From: Periplaneta americana
Lineage: Eukaryota; Arthropoda; Insecta; Blattodea; Blattidae
Direction: 5' to 3'
DNA length: 64,000 nucleotides
NCBI RefSeq assembly: GCF_040183065.1
Contig: NC_091119.1
Coordinates: 61,800,892 to 61,864,891 of the forward strand
The position numbers and the translations under genes are program-made. Numbering within the stretch: the stretch's first letter is position 1; every line of letters starts with the position of its first letter. The notes beneath the pieces were generated by a model that was given only the letters and a program-made list of their open reading frames with translations, was not told the origin of the DNA and made no database searches. Below are positions 53,438 to 63,179 of the stretch, piece by piece.

Positions 53438-54212
53438 CGGAGTGAATCAAAAGTCGGGAACCATATAAATATCTTCCATTTATACTTGATTTTCGATTAC
53501 TATAGGTAAAACCAAATAGGCCTACTCTACCAGTGACACATTCGATTCTAGCCCTCAGCTATCTCAAAAGCTGACATTTTGGATACAACTTTGAAATTTT
53601 AAATGGAAAGGGGGTCATGTAGGAACTCAAAATCATGGGAAATTTTCTGAAAAAAAATCATTGGTGCAATCCGTTTTGAGATATCTCTAATCGTTTTCAA
53701 GTCATTTAAAGATAACTGTCATAATGACACAAACATTAGTTACTGCAACTACACATATTTTGTAAAATGGTACAGTACTAATGAGGCTTTGAAAAAGGTA
53801 TTTTTATGCAATTGTGGTAATTAACTTCTCCTTCTTTACTGTTCGGTTAACCTGTGACAGTTTCAATGCATTGTTGCGATTATTTGAAGCTATCCTATAA
53901 CACATTTCTTGATTTTCGTGATGACATTATCGAAAGAGGAAAGAATTGATATCATTCTTCATTCTGGTGACTTACGCTACAGAAATGTTGCAGCAGACTG
54001 AACGAACAGTTCCCTGGACATTGGAATGGTAGGCGTGGACCAGTATAATGGCCGGTCAGGTCTCCAGATTTAACACCCTTGATTTTTTCTTTTGGTGGTG
54101 CATAAAGAGCTTGGTATATTAAGAGAAAATTGAGAATGTGGAGAGAATATTTTGTAGCATTTCCGGGATGACCTTAGCACAGGCTTCAATGATACAGATA
54201 TATATATATAAC
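53438..54212 (+). mobile_element. DUF4817-group mariner relic, left part
   Basis: The left terminus near 53438 reads TACGGAGTGAATCAAAAGTC and the transposase remnant follows at 53920. The right terminus was not found; a SINE is inserted at 54215 and sequence beyond it is a LINE. Confidence 0.65.
53920..54195 (+). pseudogene. Internally deleted DUF4817/IS630 transposase
   Basis: The N-terminus reads MTLSKEERIDIILHSGDLRY then RNVAAD, the HTH start of this group. The sequence then passes directly to the C-terminal catalytic region: FPGHWNGRRGPV, stop, WPVRSPDLTPLIFSFGGA-like residues in shifting frames, and KSLVY. The middle of the protein, including the first two catalytic residues, is missing. 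This N-to-C fusion by deletion is characteristic of non-autonomous derivatives. Confidence 0.78.
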
Positions 54213-54214
54213 TT

Positions 54215-54466
54215 ATTTATTTTATTGGTTATTTTACGACGCTGTATCAACATCTAGGTTATTTAGCGTCTGAATGATATGAAGGTGATAATGCCGGTGA
54301 AATGAGTCCGGGGTCCAGCACCGAAAGTTACCCAGCATTTGCTCGTATTGGGTTGAGGGAAAATCCCGGATAAAACCTCAACCAGGTAACTTGCCCCGAC
54401 CGGGATTCGAACCCGGGCCATCTGGTTTCACAGCCAGACGCGCTGACCGTTACTCCACAGGTGTGG
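54215..54466 (-). mobile_element. tRNA-derived SINE-1
   Basis: Minus strand: head with A-box GGAGTAACGGTCAGCGCG and B-box GGTTCGAATCCCGG, core TTACCTGGTTGAGGTTTTAT, GGGTAACTTTCGGTGCTGG, tail GTCGTAAAATAACC. Flanks are ATATATATAA-like on both sides, consistent with a target duplication inside a TA run. Confidence 0.9.
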
Positions 54467-54529
54467 AATATATATAATTTACTTTTAATTGTAAGGAAAG
54501 GAAAGACAAATTTTTAATAAATAATACTC

Positions 54530-54737
54530 ATCATAGTCATTGTAGCAGGAAAAATGAAGATACAAGAAATAAATTTTATCGTTTTAGTATGTCTCAAAAG
54601 AATTGGCATTTTATGTCAGTTAAGTTTGATAATCGTTTACCTCTTAATATGAGATGTTTGCCTGATAATGTGTTTAAAGGTAAAATTAAGTCTATTTTAA
54701 CAAAAGAATGTCTGTATAATGTTAATGATTTTTAAAT
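54530..54737 (+). pseudogene. LINE RT C-terminal fragment (jockey/CR1-like)
   Basis: The frame reads RNKFYRFSMSQKNWHFMSVK, FDNRLPLNMRCLPDNVFKGK and IKSILTKECLYNVNDF, then stop. The pattern (KLFNxLP..IK.L....FK..LK..L....YS..EF) is the usual end of jockey/CR1-like reverse transcriptases, related in form to the minus-strand copy at 6499-7140. Everything upstream is missing. The AT-rich, TAA/GAA-rich sequence downstream may be its 3' UTR. Confidence 0.75.
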
Positions 54738-55790
54738 ATAAATTTTAATATATTATATGTTTGACTATTTATAATTTATATATTTAAAAGTCGAAGATAA
54801 TGAGAGGAAAAAGAAGTAATAGTTTAGAATAAACACGATAACTATAACAATCATCATCATAAGAGAAAAAAATAAAATAATGGTTTAAAATAAAGAAGAT
54901 AACTATAATTTTAAAGAAAAAAAGCTGATAATAAGAGAAAAAGAAACAAAATAAATATTTATAATAAGCAAAATGAAAAAAGAAGACGATAATGAGAAAA
55001 GAAATAAGCTAATGGTTAAGATAATAGTTTATAATTAACAAAATTACTATAATTACGATGAAGAAGAAGACAATGTTTTATAGTACGCCTAAACGAGATA
55101 ACTGTGACAGTGTTGAAAGAGATAGTGATAGTGATGATGATGATAATAAAGAAAAATATATTTTAATTTTTATAAATTAAAAAAAGAAGATGATAATGAT
55201 GTTGGTTTTTATGATAGGAATTGTGATGACCGATAAGCTAATTATGATGGAGAAGAAAGAAGATGATGTTTTCGACAGGACGCAGACGGCGATATTGTTG
55301 TGAAATGATGGCAAGTGGCCGCTGCAGGAATAGGCCGGGGATTTTTGCCACTTGAGAAGATCTGACGTAGTCCGCCTGTGACTTAAAACGTGACATGCGT
55401 TTCCTTATTATGTACAAATGATTTATGGAGATGGACTTACAGATAAGTTTGTGAATCCAAACTATCACTTTTGTTACAGCAACAACAATTACGTTCCTGG
55501 AATTCGATCACGCATACATCATATGTGGTAAAAGATAAGAGTAGCATTCAATTGTTTTACAGTATTCTGTCACTTTTTTTAGGATGCCATTCAAAGAAAA
55601 CGAAGTTTTCTATATTTAGCGTAGCTTAAGTTCTTAGTATAATGCTGTACAAATGTATTGTAATCATAATCGTCATTATCATCTTTAAACTACCAAACAT
55701 TAAGATCTTGGCACATTCAGGCTTCACACGATCTCTCTCTATACAGAGTGAACTGCAAGTAGGCCCTAATGTTATAACTGTTATAAGTTA
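54738..55790. other. AT-rich tract with purine-rich degenerate repeats
   Basis: 54780-55260 is rich in AAGAAGA, GATAATGA and ATAATAA words, probably decayed simple repeat or LINE 3' UTR. No gene. Confidence 0.5.
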
Positions 55791-55792
55791 TA

Positions 55793-56695
55793 GGGAGTTG
55801 TTCTTTGAGATATTTCCAACATAAAAGTTTCTTTTCCGAGATAAAAATTGTTTTGTATGAAAAATGTCATAGCTAGTTTTGGGAGAGCCATTGATTTAAT
55901 TCCCACAGTCAGTTTAAGAGAGCAGTGTATTACGATAATAAATTATTGAAACATTTTAGTTTTGACCTTTAAATATGCAGAAATTTGATCCGAATCAAAC
56001 GTAACATTTTAAAATTACTTTTCAGAAAGAAAAATTACATTTCTTCGGATGAAATTTCAGCAAATTGAAAGGGCAAAACTAAAATTCTTGCAATACTTTA
56101 TTATCATTAGAGCCCGAATTTCCATGTATTATCAAATCTAAAGACATGCATGCATTCCTGCACTGACAGGTCACAAAACATGCATAATGAAGCAAAAAAA
56201 CATTGAAAATATGCACTATCAAAATTGAGTTCTATGTTATATTACATTTTTATTTTATTTTGAAACAACCTATTATAACAAATTTCTCAGATTTTCTTCT
56301 CTTAAGCTTACTGTATGTATTTATCTGAAGAACGTTCTTGAACACAGAAAATTATATTTTTACGTCGCAAGAAGTGACAGGTGCGTACTTACTTACTTAG
56401 TGGCTTTTAAGGAACCCGGAGGTTCATTGCCGCCCTCACATAAACCTGCCATTGGTCCCTATCCTGAGAAACAAACTTATATAACAACATACCTTTGCAT
56501 GGAAATTCAGGCTCTAATTATCATAATACATTCCTGTCTTAAATTTACTGAGCATATTGGGAATTAAATCAATGGCTTTCCGAAAACACACTATGAAATG
56601 TTTGATATAAAACCATTTTTATCTCGAAAAGGAAGCAAAAACGAGAAAAATTCTATTAAACTTTTTGGTTCGGAATATCTCAAAGAATAACCCCC
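55793..56695. mobile_element. Fold-back element, TA-flanked, with LINE inside
   Basis: Left GGGAGTTGTTCTTTGAGATA and right, inverted, GGGGGTTATTCTTTGAGATA. TA flanks both. Arms continue through GAGATAAAAATTGTTTT and AGCCATTGATTTAATTCCCA to GAGCCCGAATTTCCATG at 56110. The left arm has extra sequence at about 55934-56098. Confidence 0.83.
56392..56468 (-). mobile_element. RTE-like LINE 3' end, very short
   Basis: ACTTACTTAGTGGCTTTTAA, GGAACCCGGAGGTTCATTGC, CGCCCTCACATAAAC: the same terminus as 38090, 40488 and 59545. It lies in the centre of the fold-back element. Confidence 0.85.
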
Positions 56696-56775
56696 TAAAA
56701 TTAATGAGGCCGTCCAGAAAGTGATTTTCCCTGGGGCCGTTAGAGAAAAAAAAACACAATTTCATGGAAAGATTT

Positions 56776-57006
56776 CTGCAGTCCCTGGGGAAAAGTGACA
56801 TAAGTCAGTTTCCACAAATCTCTTTTGATAATTTATTGACAACTTACACTGGTTTATGTCGATTTGATTTTTTCTGTATGAATTATTGTAATGGCAGAAA
56901 TACTTATGTCTCTTTTTCTAACCGAGCAGACGTTCCGTAAGTTGTCAATAAATTATCAAAAAAGGTTTGTGGAAACTGACTTATGTCAATTTTCCCAGAC
57001 ACTGCA
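56776..57006. mobile_element. Fold-back MITE
   Basis: Left CTGCAGTCCCTGGGGAAAAG and right, inverted, CTGCAGTGTCTGGGAAAATT. The arms continue through GACATAAGTCAGTTTCCACA to TTTATTGACAACTTA. ATTT occurs on both sides. Confidence 0.83.
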
Positions 57007-58574
57007 GATTTATTGAAACAGACACAACGATTGTTACGCTATTTGTCAACATATCCTCCAATGTAATTGAGAAATTTGTCATACCATGGGATCAATCCTT
57101 GTGTCCGTAGAAGTCAGCCCCCTGGGATCGAAACACAGCGTTTGACAGCCGTCTGTACCTCTCTGTCGATGCCATGATATGACAAAATATGTCTCAATTC
57201 CTGTGGGGTATATGTTCAAAAATAGTTCAACAATTACTGTGTCAGTTCCAATAAATCTTTCCAATGAAACTGTGTTTTCTTTTTGTTAGCGGCCCCTGGC
57301 GAATTTAATATTTTACGGCCCTCGTAATTGCGGTCGAGTAGCCAAAATTTGTATAAGCACTTCTTTTGATATTATGAACATGGTGAAAAAAAAAAAAAAA
57401 CTTTTTTATCTGCCCCCATCAGAATGTTTGCTTGTCAGACTACCAAATTTCATGCATAATGCGCCAGTCACCCTTAGTAATAGCTCACGACTTCCGCTTT
57501 CACTTTATTTTGTTTATAATATATTAATATGTAATATGTATTCCTGTAGTTACACAAGTATTTTCTATGAAATTTGTCACTTAGGTCCTTTTTCTATGTT
57601 GTAATTTCTTGCTTAACTCATATTAAAACAATATACCATGACTTCAAAGTGTTTTTCCAAATACACGTTTGTTTTCTGAGCAGTTAATGAGGATTGTTTT
57701 AGTATCACGGAATTAGGATATCACTCACGGAATTAGAAAACCACAGTCACGGATTTAGGAGCCACTGTATAACAATGAAGAATCATATATTATATATATC
57801 AAACTTGTGAAACTGTTGACACTGAATTTTGTAAAGGTCAAAATAACGTCATTTAGGTGTTATCTGAAAATGTTTACTACAATTTTGGCAAAAATATAGA
57901 CTTTATTAAATGTCACAGAATTAGGCAACCTTACCCTACATAGTTCAGTATTTCGCCGATACGGCTGAGAGGTGATCACATAGTATTTATTTTATGATTC
58001 TCTGCAATGAAAGACATATCCATCACTCTCCGACCGGTTTTACCCATCACAGAGGCACGTTACTGAATTTATAAGCTGTTAAATGGTGTCCGGAACCATT
58101 CTGAAATATGTGGAGTGTAGACAGAGTATTGAAGAACATTTCTATGTTTTTATATCTAAGTAGTGTGTATGAACACAGTTTAATTTTCGGAACTCCCATA
58201 TGTCATCATGATGCACTTCAATTAAAAATAACAGAGATAATGAAATTGCGCAATAATTTTCCACGTGTTAACGAAGGTTGACGACGAGAAAACAGAAACA
58301 CGGCCAGTCCATGTGACAGATAAGTTACTTAGTATGCTTACCGCATTGAATACGTCCGCGCTCGATCCCCGTTTAAAATGCAATTTTCGATAGCCATTGG
58401 AAACGACTTGAATATGGAAGCTGAAGTTTCGCAAGTAGTTGCGTTGGTCAAGTTGGTTAACATGTCGACATGTTAGCATACTAGTCATCCAGTAGGCCTT
58501 GACTATAAACAATGTTGCATTTTCTAAATAAGGCGCACGAAAACTTAATTATTCTGGCTGTAGGATATGTATTT
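57007..58574. other. No gene; degenerate CACGGAATTAGG repeats
   Basis: At 57698-57770 the words CACGGAATTAGG, CACGGAATTAG and CACGGATTTAGG recur about every 20 bases, with one more (CACAGAATTAGG) near 57915. No coding frame with a motif. Confidence 0.45.
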
Positions 58575-59056
58575 TTTTTTATTTTAGTTGGTTATTTAAC
58601 GACGCTGTAGCAACTAGCCTACTAGATTATTTGAATAGGTTATTTATGAAAGGGCTTAAGACTTGAATACTAAATTGTTAGCAATTTAAGAAAAACTGTT
58701 TATAGGCCGAAATTTTTAAATTTAAGGCTGAAGTAAAAATTGTTTCATAAATTCTACAAAGCATTAGAGTGTGATACTTAATCCTCTTCATATCTAAATC
58801 GATGTATTTACAGCCAAAGAACAGTTATTACATTACAAACTCATTTTCACAAAATAATGACTTAGGCCCTTTCATAAATAACCCATTCATTTAGCGTCGA
58901 TGAGATTGGTGATAGCGAGATGGTATTTGGCGAGAATTCGCCATTGATTACCTGGCATTCACTTTACGGTTGGGAAAATCCTCGGAAAAACCCCAACCAG
59001 GTAATCATCCCAAGCGGGGATCGAACCCGCGCCCGAGCGCAACTTCAGACCGGCGC
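58575..59056 (-). mobile_element. tRNA-derived SINE-3-like, split by MITE
   Basis: Minus order: head with B-box GGTTCGATCCCCGC-like inverse (GCGGGGATCGAACCCGC at 59015), body TTACCTGGTTGGGGTTTTTC, CGCCAAATACCATCTCGCTA, CATCGACGCTAAAT, then (after the MITE at 58633-58888) the end GTCGTTAAATAACCAAC and an A-rich tail. Confidence 0.85.
58633..58888. mobile_element. MITE inside SINE, 4-bp TSD
   Basis: Left GAATAGGTTATTTATGAAAG and right, inverted, GAATGGGTTATTTATGAAAG. ATTT is duplicated (58629-58632, 58889-58892). Excising the element and one ATTT restores GATTATTTAGCG as in other SINE copies. Confidence 0.88.
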
Positions 59057-59057
59057 C

Positions 59058-59114
<57 letters not shown>
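59058..59114. repeat. (TA)n microsatellite
   Basis: About 27 TA units between the two head-to-head SINEs. Confidence 0.95.
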
Positions 59115-59116
<2 letters not shown>

Positions 59117-59366
59117 CACACCGGTGGAGTAACTGTCAGCGCGTCTGGCCGCGAAAACAGGTGGCCCAGGTTCGAATCCCGGTCGGGGCAAGTTACCTGG
59201 TTGAGGTTTTATCCGGGGGTTTTCCCTCATCCCAATACGAGCAAATGCTGGGTAACTTTCGGTGCTGGACACCGGACTCATTTCACCGGCATTATCACCT
59301 TCATATCATTCAGACGCTAAATAACCTAGATGTTGATACAGTGTCGTAAAATAACCCAATAAAATA
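59115..59366 (+). mobile_element. tRNA-derived SINE-1, plus orientation
   Basis: Head GTGGAGTAACTGTCAGCGCG with B-box GGTTCGAATCCCGG, core TTACCTGGTTGAGGTTTTAT, GGGTAACTTTCGGTGCTGG, tail GTCGTAAAATAACCCAATAA. It is embedded in TA repeats on both sides, so the target duplication cannot be sized. Confidence 0.93.
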
Positions 59367-59390
59367 ATATATATATATTATTTTATTGGG

Positions 59391-59431
<41 letters not shown>
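59351..59431. repeat. Inverted SINE tail and (TA)n
   Basis: ATAACCCAATAAAATAATAT is followed at 59371-59390 by its inverse ATTATTTTATTGGGTTAT, then about 22 TA units. The inverse is either a second, tail-only SINE piece or a local palindromic duplication. Confidence 0.8.
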
Positions 59432-59434
<3 letters not shown>

Positions 59435-59544
59435 GTTATAATTAGTGCTTGGTAGATGATGACCTAAAAGTCGCAGAAAAATAATCATTAATTTCTGAAA
59501 ATATGACATTAAGAATAAAAAAAAATATCAAATTTTAAAATAGT

Positions 59545-59700
59545 TTACTTACTTTTGGCTTTTAAGGAACCCGGAAGTTTATTACCGCCCTCACATAAGT
59601 CCGCCATTGGTCCCTATTCTATGCAAGATTAATCCAATCTCTATAATCATATCCCATCTCCCTCAAATTCATTTTAATATTATCCTCCCATCTAGGTCTC
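59545..59700 (-). mobile_element. RTE-like LINE 3' end
   Basis: Minus-strand copy of the 3' coding end and tail (inverse of TTACTTTTGGCTTTTAAGGA, CCGCCCTCACATAAGTCCGC). The upstream coding continues to CTCCCATCTAGGTCTCGG near 59702. 5'-truncated. Confidence 0.85.
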
Positions 59701-59702
59701 GG

Positions 59703-60340
59703 GTCCATGAAAACGTATTGTTCCCTCTAACTGTTCCTCAACCGGTACAAGGATTGGTGTCCTATGTATTGGTAGGTATAGGCATCACAGAAAATGTAGA
59801 AGGTTCAACACAGCCTGGTCCCGAAATGATGATTCAATTGAATTGGTGCATTGCCGATGAGCTGTCTGTACACATCGACTGTCTTATCAGCGTGAACAAA
59901 CATGAGGTCACTCTATGTTGCGCGGTATAGAGAACTGCTCAGGTGTAGGTTCGACTCCTTGAGCGAGATAACGGCTGTGGCCTACGTGATATCCTCGCCC
60001 GCTGCCGACTGACTTTTTTATGACTCTGTTGACTTCTGCATTAAGTGACATAAGTCACAATTCCCTCAGCCGAAATGCTAGAAACTAGAGCGCCATTTCA
60101 GATGTGGAATATCCGGCAAATTCAAGAGGACTGAATGGTGAAGAATGAACGTGTAGTCTGGGGGTGCTATCGATTTTTCTACCACCATTTAAAAAAAGAT
60201 GGACAAGTTGTAGTGTCGCTGTGACGTTCCAGAGATAAGAGTTCCTCGATAATAATTTAATATAAGAATTGAGACATTGAGCATAGGCTGCTCCTCCTGA
60301 TCGATTGGATCCAACCATGACGTCCATTAAATGTACGTTT
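59703..60340. other. Unassigned; one tRNA-like segment
   Basis: GCGCGGTATAGAGAACTGCT then GTGTAGGTTCGACTCC (59916-59967) resembles a tRNA-like A/B-box pair and may be a SINE head without a recognised body. The minus frame 60378-60085 continues out of the LINE tail and has no domain. Confidence 0.4.
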
Positions 60341-60344
60341 ATAT

Positions 60345-60510
60345 AACTGTCTTTAACTGTAAACCCAGCATTTTTCATTCTTTCCTATTTCCTGTTTTTC
60401 TCTTAATCTCTCCATGTGATGCATATACCTTAATGTTGTCTATCAGCTGATATATTTTGCCCCAAACTCTTCTCCCGTTCACCGTTCCTTATATGTATGT
60501 ATACAGTATA
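60345..60510 (-). pseudogene. LINE ORF2 C-terminal end, copy 1
   Basis: The inverse strand encodes VNGRRVWGKIYQLIDNIKVY-like residues, then EKNRKERMKNAGF. It matches the extreme C-terminus of some insect RTE/Kiri-like LINE proteins (RR-YQxIDxIK...ETKRxAENRKDWR). It occurs a second time at 61236-61381 in direct orientation, with a DUF4817 element between. Confidence 0.6.
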
Positions 60511-60519
60511 CAGTCTTAT

Positions 60520-61210
60520 AAACTTTCAGGGATGCTGGCGAAGGGCACATGTATCAATTTGAGATAAGGAACCCTAGTTCGGAAATGACCGAGTCGAAAG
60601 TTACAAACAGTTTGTGAAAATGAAATAATTTTATTCCTCTGTACACCTTATTGATGTGTATTTATCTGTACATATTACACATACTGTATTCATCTGATGT
60701 TGTTTACGTTGTCTACCTAAAGTATTTCAGTCAATGCGCTGTCTGAGGGATGGGGACAGGAAACTACACTAAAGCAATGCAGATAGCGTACTGTGTAACG
60801 GACATGGTCGGTCCTGATAGGCACGTCTGTAGACAGCAGTGTATGTGTACAAGTTGCAGTGTCCAGTCGATCAGTCCTAGTGAAATGGAGGAGTACACGA
60901 GAGTGGAATAAGCAGACCTGATTTTCGAAAACGGACGAGCCAATGGGAACAGTAGACAAGCTAACAGATTGTATCGGGATAAGTACCCACGTAGGAGACA
61001 TCCGGTCCGTACTATGTTTCCACAACTGTTCCGAAGGTTAAGGGAAGGAGAGCACGTGGTGCCAAATTACAATTCCATTTCCACATGACTATTTTTGCTT
61101 ATAACTTTCGACTCAGTCAGTTCCGGACCAGGTTTCCTTATCTCAAATTGATACATGTGCCCTTCGCCATCATCCCTGAAAAAAGTTTGTAACACCACCT
61201 CGGAAACACT
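60520..61210 (+). mobile_element. DUF4817 element, deletion derivative
   Basis: The left TIR is partly truncated (starts at AAACTTTCAGGGATGCTGGC). The right end reads, inverted, CAGAGTGTTTCCGAGGTGGT. It has the same termini as 16273-18660 but retains only ~700 bp. Unlike that copy it has no hAT insert at the homologous site (near 60795). Confidence 0.85.
60883..61065 (+). pseudogene. DUF4817 helix-turn-helix fragment
   Basis: The frame starts MEEYTRVE, a stop, then ADLIFENGRANGNSRQANRL, YRDKYPRRRHPVRTMFPQLF and RRLREGEHVVPNYN before running straight into the right TIR. The signature RLY-DKYP-RRHP-R--F--LF-RLREG is complete. One stop (at the same place as in the 16-kb copy, TGGAATAAGC) and the loss of the catalytic domain make it inactive. 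The shared stop suggests that both copies descend from an already defective master. Confidence 0.85.
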
Positions 61211-61235
61211 CTGTATATATATATATATATAGTGT

Positions 61236-61381
61236 TCTGTCTTTAAGCGTAAACCCAGCATTTTCCATTCTTTCCTATTTCCTGCTTTTCTCTTAATCTC
61301 TCCATGTGATACATAATATACCTTAATGTTGTCTATCAGCTGATATATTTTGCCCCAAACTCTTCTGCCGTTCACTATTCC
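61236..61381 (-). pseudogene. LINE ORF2 C-terminal end, copy 2
   Basis: Minus frame: NGRRVWGKIYQLIDNIKVYY, VSHGEIKRKAGNRKEWKMLG, L. The flanking words (TATATGTATGTATA on one side, GTAAACCCAGCATTTT on the other) are shared with 60345-60510, so the two are products of one duplication rather than independent insertions. Confidence 0.65.
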
Positions 61382-61562
61382 TTATATGTATGTATAAAGT
61401 ATATATTCCTACTCACTAATCCCCTACAACAGTGTTCCGCAATCTTTTTCTACTCACGCCACACTAGAGACAGGCCTAGACTCAACACGGCACACCAAAA
61501 TGTTCATCCCCTCAAAAATATATGATACGACTCTCCTAATATACTTACGTAATGTAATCAAA

Positions 61563-61566
<4 letters not shown>

Positions 61567-61618
<52 letters not shown>
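61567..61618. repeat. (ATT)n microsatellite
   Basis: About 17 ATT units inside the hAT element, between its left terminus and the transposase remnant. Confidence 0.93.
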
Positions 61619-61619
<1 letters not shown>

Positions 61620-61944
61620 AAACAAAAATCGACTCTTGCATTTATTAGCAATTTATGGACTTTAATTCACTGTAGAAAGTACATATTTCTATTACTAATA
61701 TTAAAGTAAATAACTCTGCTCACACCTTCAATGTGATACTTGGGCCTGCTTAGCTGCACACAAGTGGCTGATCCGCTGTAGAATCGTTGACAGTGCAAGC
61801 CTAATTTCTTCATCGAAGGATTTGAGTCTCTCCCTCTTTAATGTTTTAATTTCAGTTAACGTCGAGAAGCCCAGTTCACACATATATTATGCAGTTGAAA
61901 ATGGCAGTAAAATATTAATTGTCATCTCAGAGATAGCCGGGTAT

Positions 61945-62560
61945 TCACTCCTTATTGACAACCAAAATGTTTCCAAAGGCACTTCGAGAAGTTCTAATTT
62001 CAATGTTCTTATGTAGGAGGAGTGTAGTGTGCTCTGATCCCATTTCCTCACACAAAACAGAAAAAAGGAGCATATTTAGGGACCGCGATTTGATGAAGTT
62101 CATGACTTTTACTACTTCGACCATCACAATGCTCAGAGGAGATGGCAAAACAATGGCTTCGCGGTGAATGAGACTATGGTTATGATATAGGCCTACTTCA
62201 CGTACTTTAGCATGAATTCTTTCACTCGCCCTGTCATAGAGGCGGCTCCATCTCCAACACACCAATGCAATCCTCCCTTGTTAATTCATTACGGACCACA
62301 TATTCATTAGTTGTACGAAACATTTCTTCAGCGGTTGCTCGCTCGGGCAGTTTGCACAAAAAAAAAATTGCAATTACATCCCATCAATGCACCGAATGTA
62401 GGAAAGAAGTTGTGCTTGACCGCTAATATCGGTGTACTCGTGGATCTGAAGTGAGAACTTCTGACTGCTCTTTATTTTCTCCTTCATAATGTCTTGGATG
62501 TCATTGGCCATGTCACTAACTGGGCGGTTAATTGTGTCAGCAGAGAGAGGAATTTAATTT
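61945..62560 (-). pseudogene. hAT transposase (ZBED5/Charlie-like)
   Basis: Minus reading from 62560: DTINRPVSDMANDIQDIMKE, KIKSSQKFSLQIHEYTDISG and QAQLLSYIRCIDGM. The corresponding family motif is F-LQ-DE-TD; the Asp of DE is His here. Broken frames follow, then from about 62265 VCWRWSRLYDRASERIHAKV, NHSLIHREAIVLP, VVKVMNFIKSRSLNMLLFSV and LCEEMGSEHTTLLLHKNIEI. The family equivalents are CxIHREAL, VNFIKxRxLNxRLF and LCEEMGxxHxxLLxHTEVRW. The RNase-H fold is thus partly present, but the BED finger and the C-terminal dimerisation region are missing. Frameshifts and stops make it inactive. Confidence 0.88.
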
Positions 62561-62657
62561 CAATTAATTTTATTAATTTCTTACAATAATAGGTAAAAGT
62601 TCGCGTCACACCTTTCACCTTGTGGAGGTACACCGGTTGCGGAACACTGCCCTACAA

Positions 62658-63179
62658 ATATCGCAAATTAACAAATTAGGCCTACATCGAAATACAAGGA
62701 ATCAATCATTGCACTCATACACCTACTGGCGCTTATGCCAGAAATAGTCTCATATGTGTGTATATATTTTATTGTTATTTATGTACAATAACTGAAGAGG
62801 GCGTCCTGCATGTATAAGACCCTAAAACGGCCTCTGGCTCAAAGCCAGAAATGTTAATGAAGAACAAAAACACTTCCATTAACATAAATTAATAAATCTA
62901 AGTACATAGGCCTATATGTACACAAGTAAAAATAAATTAGGTAGATGAAATAATAAATCCCTCATTATCAGTAGGCCTAATATATAGACTAGAGAGTCCT
63001 TTTATAATGATAATGAGAGTTGAGACGTTGATCTCATCAACAATTAAATATATAATGACTTGATAGCACTGAAAATGGAAAAACAAATATCCTATGAGAA
63101 GTAAAACTATAGGCCTATATATTGTATATACAGATATTAAACAATTTTGTACATAATTTTATATTATACAGAGCGTCCC
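62658..63179. other. No gene; GGCCTCTGGCTCAAAGCCAG stem
   Basis: 62795-62860 contains GGGCGTCCTGCATGTATAAG and a small stem (CTGGCTCAAAGCCAG), possibly the 3' end of a LINE. The rest is AT-rich, with many AGGCCTA words. Confidence 0.4.

Larger units (their letters stand above)
61430..62649 (-). mobile_element. hAT element with transposase relic, 8-bp TSD
   Basis: Left CAGTGTTCCGCAATCTTTTT and right, inverted, CAGTGTTCCGCAACCGGTGT. CCCTACAA is duplicated exactly (61422-61429, 62650-62657). Contains an (ATT)n run and a minus-strand transposase pseudogene. 1220 bp. Confidence 0.95.

Noticed and set aside
54780-55260. Lysine/asparagine-rich coding region
   Set aside because: Degenerate AAG/GAT/TAA simple sequence with stops in all frames.
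59115-59190. Functional tRNA gene
   Set aside because: A- and B-box-like words are present, but the same head occurs in many copies with SINE bodies and A-rich tails, and I could not form a clean cloverleaf.
58920-59320. Open frames with repeated YI and RFESRSGQ-like residues
   Set aside because: Translations of (TA)n and of SINE sequence; tRNA-derived repeats often give such frames.
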